From contig CAYFHQ010000078.1 of the NCBI GenBank assembly GCA_964342805.1, positions 1 through 18,023 on the forward strand: a stretch of 18,023 nt of DNA, given 5' to 3'. Shown one piece after another: positions 13,178 to 18,023 of this stretch. Each line of letters opens with the position of its first letter. Positions within the stretch are counted from its first letter, which is position 1. The position numbers and the translations under genes are program-made. The notes beneath the pieces are model-generated. The model saw only the letters and a program-made list of their open reading frames with translations, ran no database searches and was not told where the DNA came from. Source of the stretch: CAYFHQ01 sp964342805. Lineage in GTDB: Bacteria; Bacillota; Clostridia; Peptostreptococcales; Acidaminobacteraceae.

Positions 13178-13729
13178 ATGACAACGGTGTATTTGGTAAG
13201 ACATGCAAAAGTAAAGATTGCCCTTGACGATCGCCACCGGCCTTTGTCTGACCGGGGACGATCAGACGTTCCCAGGGTGACGGCCTTTTTTAAGGACCTC
13301 CACCTGGACCATGTGGTCTCCAGTCCCTATGTACGGGCTGTTGACACGGTTAAGGGAATTGCCAGTGACAAGAAACTTGACCTGGAGTTAATTGAGGACC
13401 TGCGGGAACGGAAGATCGCCAATGAGTTCATTAATGATTTTGGGATTTTCACCTACAGCCAGTGGAGTGATTTTGACTTCAAGTTACCAGAAGGGGAGTC
13501 CCTCAATGAGGTGCAAACCCGGGGTACGGAGGCCTTCCGAGACCTCCTAGACCGATATGACGGAAAGACCTTTGCCATGGGCACCCATGGGACCTTTATG
13601 TCTGTTCTACTTAATGCCTATGACAAGAAGTATGACTATGAGTTCTGGAAAAAGATCAAGTCACCGGATATTTTTAAGGTGGTGTTTGAAGGCCAGGACC
13701 TGGTGTCGGTGGACAATCTAATATTTTAA
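13178..13729 (+). CDS. Histidine phosphatase family protein
   Basis: A 183-residue cytoplasmic member of the phosphoglycerate mutase-like histidine phosphatase family. The catalytic loop is LVRHA with R8 and H9, H9 being the phosphorylated residue. R53 in SSPYVRAVDT, E77 in LRERK and H137 in GTHGTF complete the active site. The SSPYVRA and SDRGR segments are typical of broad-specificity phosphatases related to PhoE and GpmB. The substrate is unknown. GAGGGG lies six bases upstream of the ATG. The gene is flanked by a strong terminator downstream and stands as a single unit. Confidence 0.92.
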   Translation: MTTVYLVRHAKVKIALDDRHRPLSDRGRSDVPRVTAFFKDLHLDHVVSSPYVRAVDTVKGIASDKKLDLELIEDLRERKIANEFINDFGIFTYSQWSDFDFKLPEGESLNEVQTRGTEAFRDLLDRYDGKTFAMGTHGTFMSVLLNAYDKKYDYEFWKKIKSPDIFKVVFEGQDLVSVDNLIF

Positions 13730-13737
13730 GTGTTTTT

Positions 13738-13776
13738 ACGCCACTTCCAGCTAGACCTGGGGGTGGCGTTTTAATT
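13738..13776 (+). terminator. Terminator after the histidine phosphatase gene
   Basis: ACGCCAC (13738-13744) pairs with GTGGCGT (13763-13769), with an inner CCAG/CTGG (13747-13750 and 13757-13760). TTTAATTT follows. It begins nine bases after the stop codon and separates the phosphatase from the efflux operon. Confidence 0.85.
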
Positions 13777-13807
13777 TGTAATCTTCCTTAAGAATTCTGT
13801 AAAAACT

Positions 13808-13866
13808 CCGTAACGGTGTTGGAATCTTTCAAGCGTAGTCTAATGAGGACAGAACTTGAAAGGAGA
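13808..13866 (+). promoter_or_regulatory. Leader of the RND operon with inverted repeats and RBS
   Basis: A small dyad CCGT-A-ACGG lies at 13808-13816. A perfect eight-base inverted repeat, CTTTCAAG (13826-13833) and CTTGAAAG (13855-13862), has its right arm overlapping the ribosome binding site AAAGGAGA (13859-13866). If both arms are in the message, a hairpin could hide the ribosome binding site. If not, it may be an operator. No strong promoter hexamers are recognised here; TCTAAT at 13839-13844 is a possible -10 box. Confidence 0.4.
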
Positions 13867-13871
13867 TTTAC

Positions 13872-16800
13872 ATGAAAGCCCAAAGCAAAGCCCATAATTT
13901 TTTAAGTCAAATGGCTTCCATTATGATCAAGAAGTACAGGGTGGTCTACCTGGCCATGGTCCTGGTCTTGATCGCTGGTTTGTTTTCATATGATGGTTTA
14001 ACAAAAGAGGTTTTACCTGAAATGAAGTTTCCCTATGCAGTGGTGACAGTGCCCTATGGAGGAGCAACACCTGAAGACGTGGTGGACCTGGTCACCACCA
14101 AGGTGGAGGAAGCCGTCAGTGGGTCAGGGGACATTAAGTCCATTGAGTCCACGGCTTACCATGGCTTGTCCCAAACCGTGATTAAGTACAACCTCTCCGT
14201 AGACCTTAGTGACAAGTTAAACAAGCTACGGAGTGAAATGGAAGACCTGCGTAGCGACCTGCCCAAGGGAGCAGGCAAGCCGTCGGTGGGAGAGTATGAT
14301 TTCAGTAAAATTCCCACCATGATCATTAATTTAAAGGGTCGCATTCAACCCCATGAAATGAAGACGGTCTCTGAACAGATCACAAGAAGCATCCGTAAAG
14401 TCAGTGGCGTCAGCAAAGTCAAGGTGTCTGGCCTTCAAAAACGAGAAGTCCGTATTGACATCGAGCCTGCTGTCCTGGCCCAATATGGGGTTACTGAGGA
14501 CGACATTGACCAACTACTCAAGTCCCGTAACTTGAACCTGCCTGCAGGGACCAAAGAGTTCCACGGCAAGAAAATGTCTGTGCGGGTGGAAAGCCAGTTC
14601 CAAGACCTTGACCAGATCGGGAACATTGTGGTCAAGACCAATGGAGACTTCCCCTTATATCTAAAAGACATTAGCCAGATTTCCTATGTGGTTCCTGAAA
14701 GTGCAGGCAAGGCCCTGTCGCCAGTGGACTTTAAAACTGAAAATGAAAAGTTAACAGACGTGGTGTCTATCATTGTCAGCAAGGAAAAGGCAACAGACAC
14801 CATTCGGATTAATAAAGAGATAAAGGCCATACTGGACAGAATGGAAGGGGACCAGATCCCCCAGGGTGTCCATGTGGATATTGCCCTAGACATGTCCACC
14901 TATATTCAAAAGAGTATTTCAACAGTCTTTGAAAATGCCTTGTCTGGCCTCTTGGTTGTTGTGATTGTCCTCTTCTTCTTTATCGACTTCCGCGAGTCCC
15001 TAATTGTAGCCATGGTCATCCCCCTGAGTATGCTCATGTCCGTTGCAGTCTTTAAGCTGGTCGGTGTCTCTTTTAACGTCATGAGTCTCATGGGCTTGAT
15101 TATTGCCCTGGGCATGCTGGTGGACAATGCCATTGTCGTTATTGAGAGTATACAGATCGCCAAAAAGAAGTATTCTGACATGAACCAAGCAGCTGCAGAG
15201 ACCACCAAGTCGGTTGCCGCAGCTATCTTTGCCTCCACCCTGACCACGGTCCTGGCCTTCTTGCCCCTCCTTCTTATGACAGGAGACGAAGCTCCAATGA
15301 TCAAGCCTATTCCAATCGCTGCAAGTTTGGCCTTGGGCGCATCTTTTATTGTTTCTATCCTAGTAACGCCGGCCATTTCAGCCCGTTGGTTGAAACAAGA
15401 ACCCAAGTCCAACAAGTTCAAGAAGTGGACTGGGGTAGCCCTTGTTTTCGTCTTGTCCCTGTTTGCCTTTAGTAACAAGGGGGACGTGACCCTGCTGGGT
15501 ATGATTGCCTCTCCCTTGTTTGCCATAGCCATTTGGTACAAGCTCTTTAAGGCAAAGAAAGACATTCACCATGCCCCCTTTATAGAAAAGTACGCCAGTT
15601 TTATGGCCAAGATTTTGTCCTCCTCAGGTAAGAGGTGGCTTGCCATTGGCCTGAGTACCCTTGTATTTTTAGGGTCTGTGGGTCTTCTGGCCTCTGACCT
15701 GGTGAAGAAACAGGCCATGCCGTCTCCAGACCAAACCCAGTTGGAAATCTCTTATGACCTAGACACAGCCTCAACCCTGGCTGACTCTGAGGCCATAGCC
15801 CGAGAGCTCCAGACCTTATTTTCCAAGAAAGACTATGTAAAGACCTACACCATCGAACTGAGTTCCGGTGGGGGGACTGTCCATATGATCCTGCCCCCTA
15901 AGGTGGACCGGGACCTGCATTCCAATGATATTGCCCTGGACTTAAAAAGAGACTTTAAGGCCATCCCAGGAGCAACTTTTGAAGTGGGCCTTGGAGAGAA
16001 TGCCAGCACACAAATGACCCTCGTATTAACGGGGAGTCAAGTGAAAGACCTCAAGACCACTGGGCGAAGCTTCGTCAACCAGGTCAAGGGCATTGATGGC
16101 GTGGAGGACGCATGGATTTCTGGAGGTGGAGGCTATCCCCAGCTGACCGTTCGGATTGACTTTGAAAAGGCTGCCCTCTTAAACATGAATGTGAGCCAGG
16201 TTTCCAGCGACGTTCGTAACGTGATTCTAGGGAGAGAAATCACCCAGTTGCGCCGGGGTGACGTGGTCGAGCCCATTAAACTCTACTACGCAGGCCTACG
16301 GACCCTGACAGACCTGGAGCAAATGTCCTTTAGTAACATGAGAGGCGACAAGGTACCCTTCCAGAGTTTTGCCAGCCTGGAGGAAGAAGGGGCCAGTGCG
16401 AGTATTTCCAGAAAGAACAATCAAAACGTGTCCCATGTGGTCATCCAGCTGAAAAAAGACGCTGTTATGAACTCCATTGTTAAGGAAACTGTGGCCAAGG
16501 TAAGAGCTGGAGACATTGTTGTGGACCCTGGCATCAAGTGGTCCTTTGGTGGTGCCTACGAAAGCATGCAGGACAGTTTTAAGGACCTCGGACAGAAGTT
16601 ATTGATTGCCGTAGTCCTGATCTTTACGGTTCTAGTGATTCAGTTCAACTCCTACAAACAGCCCTTTGTTATCCTAATGGCTGTCCCCATGGCAGTCATA
16701 GGTGTTGCCCTGGGACACTTCCTGACGGGCATTTCCTTTGGAACCATGTCCTTTATGGGCCTTGTGGCCTTGGCGGGGATTGTAGTTAATGACTCCATTG

Positions 16801-17090
16801 TCCTTATTGACACAGTGAATCAGAACCGTGACCTGGAAGCCATGGGCATGGTGGAGTCTATTGTTGAAGCGGTGAGGAGCCGATTCATTCCGGTGCTGGC
16901 AACCAGTATTACCACCATAGCAGGTGTCCTGCCCCTGGCCCTATATAATGAGGACTATTCCCAGATGGCCTGGACCCTCATATTTGGACTGACTGCGTCC
17001 ACTGTGTTGATTTTGGCATTGGTACCCATTATTCTTGCTCAACTGGAAGCGAAGAAGGTGAAAGGAGAGTCCATTGAAAAAGTGGCTTAG
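13872..17090 (+). CDS. RND-family multidrug efflux permease (HAE-1/AcrB type)
   Basis: A 1072-residue proton-driven exporter of the AcrB/HAE-1 type, close to the usual length. The first helix spans about 24-40, followed by the extracytoplasmic porter domain (TVPYGGATPEDV, VEEAVSGSGDIKSI). Helix 4 carries GMLVDNAIVVIES (414-426), where D418-N419 replaces the double aspartate of AcrB. The matching second-half site is GIVVNDSIVLID (969-980). SRFIPVLATSITTIAGVLPLAL is the conserved segment before helix 11. Between the first and second halves, about residues 517-556 hold two extra hydrophobic stretches (GVALVFVLSLFAFS and LLGMIASPLFAIAIW) not present in AcrB. Relatives in Firmicutes include SwrC/YerP of Bacillus. 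Substrates are unknown; drugs, peptides or lipids are possible. It is transcribed with the adaptor gene that overlaps its end. Confidence 0.93.
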   Translation: MKAQSKAHNFLSQMASIMIKKYRVVYLAMVLVLIAGLFSYDGLTKEVLPEMKFPYAVVTVPYGGATPEDVVDLVTTKVEEAVSGSGDIKSIESTAYHGLSQTVIKYNLSVDLSDKLNKLRSEMEDLRSDLPKGAGKPSVGEYDFSKIPTMIINLKGRIQPHEMKTVSEQITRSIRKVSGVSKVKVSGLQKREVRIDIEPAVLAQYGVTEDDIDQLLKSRNLNLPAGTKEFHGKKMSVRVESQFQDLDQIGNIVVKTNGDFPLYLKDISQISYVVPESAGKALSPVDFKTENEKLTDVVSIIVSKEKATDTIRINKEIKAILDRMEGDQIPQGVHVDIALDMSTYIQKSISTVFENALSGLLVVVIVLFFFIDFRESLIVAMVIPLSMLMSVAVFKLVGVSFNVMSLMGLIIALGMLVDNAIVVIESIQIAKKKYSDMNQAAAETTKSVAAAIFASTLTTVLAFLPLLLMTGDEAPMIKPIPIAASLALGASFIVSILVTPAISARWLKQEPKSNKFKKWTGVALVFVLSLFAFSNKGDVTLLGMIASPLFAIAIWYKLFKAKKDIHHAPFIEKYASFMAKILSSSGKRWLAIGLSTLVFLGSVGLLASDLVKKQAMPSPDQTQLEISYDLDTASTLADSEAIARELQTLFSKKDYVKTYTIELSSGGGTVHMILPPKVDRDLHSNDIALDLKRDFKAIPGATFEVGLGENASTQMTLVLTGSQVKDLKTTGRSFVNQVKGIDGVEDAWISGGGGYPQLTVRIDFEKAALLNMNVSQVSSDVRNVILGREITQLRRGDVVEPIKLYYAGLRTLTDLEQMSFSNMRGDKVPFQSFASLEEEGASASISRKNNQNVSHVVIQLKKDAVMNSIVKETVAKVRAGDIVVDPGIKWSFGGAYESMQDSFKDLGQKLLIAVVLIFTVLVIQFNSYKQPFVILMAVPMAVIGVALGHFLTGISFGTMSFMGLVALAGIVVNDSIVLIDTVNQNRDLEAMGMVESIVEAVRSRFIPVLATSITTIAGVLPLALYNEDYSQMAWTLIFGLTASTVLILALVPIILAQLEAKKVKGESIEKVA

Positions 17091-18023
17091 TATAGGAATT
17101 GTTGTTGTGGCAACCCTGGCTTTTGCAGGTTGTGAAGAAGGTGTTGACCAGGTGGAGACGGACACGTCGGTAGCCATTGAGGTGGCCCAGGTACAAGTGG
17201 ACGATATCCCTGTGTCCTACCAGTCCGTGGGCAGGGTCCAGCAGAGTGAAGTGGTGACTCTGACCCCACAAGTCAATGGGATTGTTGACAAGGTCTTAGT
17301 TGAACCTGGCCAAGAGATAGAGAAAGACACGCCCTTGGCGACCATTCGAAAGTCCGGTGACCTGGACCAGCTGCGTCTTCAAAAAAAGCAGGCGGACAAT
17401 AGTTTGCTTGCTGCCAAGTTAAATGCTTCTGACATGGAAAAAAGACTGGGTGACCTCAAGGCCCTTTTGGCTTCTGGTGCTGTGGCCAAGGAAGACCTAA
17501 GGGCAGTGGAGATACAATATACTCAAGCTAAACTGCAGGTGGAGAATGCCGACAAGGCAGCCCGGGTAGCAGGAGACGCCCTTGAGCGCTTGGACGACCA
17601 TTATGCCATGGAAAGTCCCGTGGCTGGCGTGGTTGAAAGCGTTGCAGGCCTGGTGGGTGACACCAGCGGGAAATTACTTGTCACCATCGCCAAGCCCAAT
17701 GGATATAAAATAGATATCGGAATACCTGACCGCTTAATCCAAGAGGTTGACCTCGGGGAAGCGGCAAGGCTTTCCTTTGACACCCAAGACATAAGTACCC
17801 AGGGGATGGTTAGTAAGATTGCAAGAACAGTTGATCCAGTCACCGGAACCTACCGGGTCACCTTAGACGTTGATAAGGTTGACCACCTTCGCAGTGGCCT
17901 CTTTGCCAAGGTGGTCCTAGACCTGAAGGTCTTGGCAGACCAAAAACTGGTCCCAGCCAGTGCAGTCCTCTTCGAAGGAAAACAGGCCTATGTCATGACC
18001 CTAGTGGACGGAAAGCCCAAGCG
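17074..18023 (+). CDS. RND efflux adaptor lipoprotein (membrane fusion protein), partial
   Basis: The gene starts at TTG 17074, six bases behind AAGGAG (17062-17067), overlapping the last 17 bases of the permease gene in another frame. It runs open to the window end (316 residues, C-terminus missing). The N-terminus is a lipoprotein signal: KKWLSIGIVVVATLAFAGC, with C20 as the lipidated cysteine. Then comes the first half of the biotinyl-lipoyl domain (VTLTPQVNGIVDKVLVEPGQEIEKD), an alpha-hairpin (about 95-165, with KLNASDMEKRLGDLKALLASGAVAKEDL), the second lipoyl half (YAMESPVAGVVESVAGLVGD), and a beta-barrel (GIPDRLIQEVDLGEAARLSF, then DPVTGTYRVTLDV). These are the marks of the AcrA/HlyD family, which couples the permease to the outside. 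The order permease then adaptor is the reverse of the common arrangement. The start codon inference is strong because no ATG in this frame lies near the signal peptide. Confidence 0.9.
   Translation, partial: MKKWLSIGIVVVATLAFAGCEEGVDQVETDTSVAIEVAQVQVDDIPVSYQSVGRVQQSEVVTLTPQVNGIVDKVLVEPGQEIEKDTPLATIRKSGDLDQLRLQKKQADNSLLAAKLNASDMEKRLGDLKALLASGAVAKEDLRAVEIQYTQAKLQVENADKAARVAGDALERLDDHYAMESPVAGVVESVAGLVGDTSGKLLVTIAKPNGYKIDIGIPDRLIQEVDLGEAARLSFDTQDISTQGMVSKIARTVDPVTGTYRVTLDVDKVDHLRSGLFAKVVLDLKVLADQKLVPASAVLFEGKQAYVMTLVDGKPK

Noticed and set aside
14906..15565. 219-residue minus-strand open frame inside the RND gene
   Set aside because: It is the reverse complement of conserved membrane segments of the permease and has no independent support.

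Overview
The window most likely comes from a Firmicute of the Clostridia type. The evidence is indirect: strong AGGAGG-type ribosome binding sites before almost every gene, a methionine aminopeptidase with an N-terminal SEC-C zinc motif, a TipA-like MerR regulator, a soluble CZB-domain chemoreceptor and a lipoprotein-type RND adaptor. No rRNA, tRNA, transposase, integrase or CRISPR array is visible, and the genus cannot be named from the sequence.

Layout. (1) Positions 1-2880 form an AT-rich block (for example 18 of 60 bases are G/C in 1561-1620, against 37 of 60 in 12361-12420). It carries a two-gene operon: a stand-alone UvrD/Rep-like superfamily 1 helicase and a 216-residue partner that resembles DUF2290 proteins. 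This looks like horizontally acquired anti-phage defence and is the most interesting part of the window. (2) Right after its terminator lies a broken phosphotransferase (APH family) at 3016-3459. It keeps the catalytic loop but has lost its N-terminal lobe, so the island probably disrupted it. (3) Positions 3460-5941 hold an autoregulated-looking MerR/TipAS regulator and a cytoplasmic methyl-accepting chemotaxis protein with a C-terminal zinc-binding CZB domain. (4) An AbgT-family transporter lies on the minus strand at 6075-7652, followed by about 570 bases without a gene that hold several inverted repeats.

(5) Positions 8222-9069 hold a probable operon of a small coiled-coil/winged-helix protein and a DUF1801 protein. 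A near-perfect palindrome is centred on the -10 box of its promoter. (6) Methionine aminopeptidase lies on the minus strand (9229-10092). (7) Positions 10266-13729 are a run of plus-strand housekeeping or detoxification genes: a DUF952 protein, a two-domain GNAT acetyltransferase, a tandem flavodoxin-fold protein with an iron-sulfur-type cysteine motif, and a histidine phosphatase. (8) Positions 13872 to the window end hold an RND efflux pump and its adaptor lipoprotein. The adaptor starts at a TTG codon inside the pump gene and runs off the end.

Functionally the right-hand 15 kb is an ordinary chromosomal stretch of small independent units: sensing, transport, N-terminal methionine removal and efflux. 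The left 2.9 kb is foreign in composition. Its boundary with the resident chromosome is preserved in the phosphotransferase remnant.
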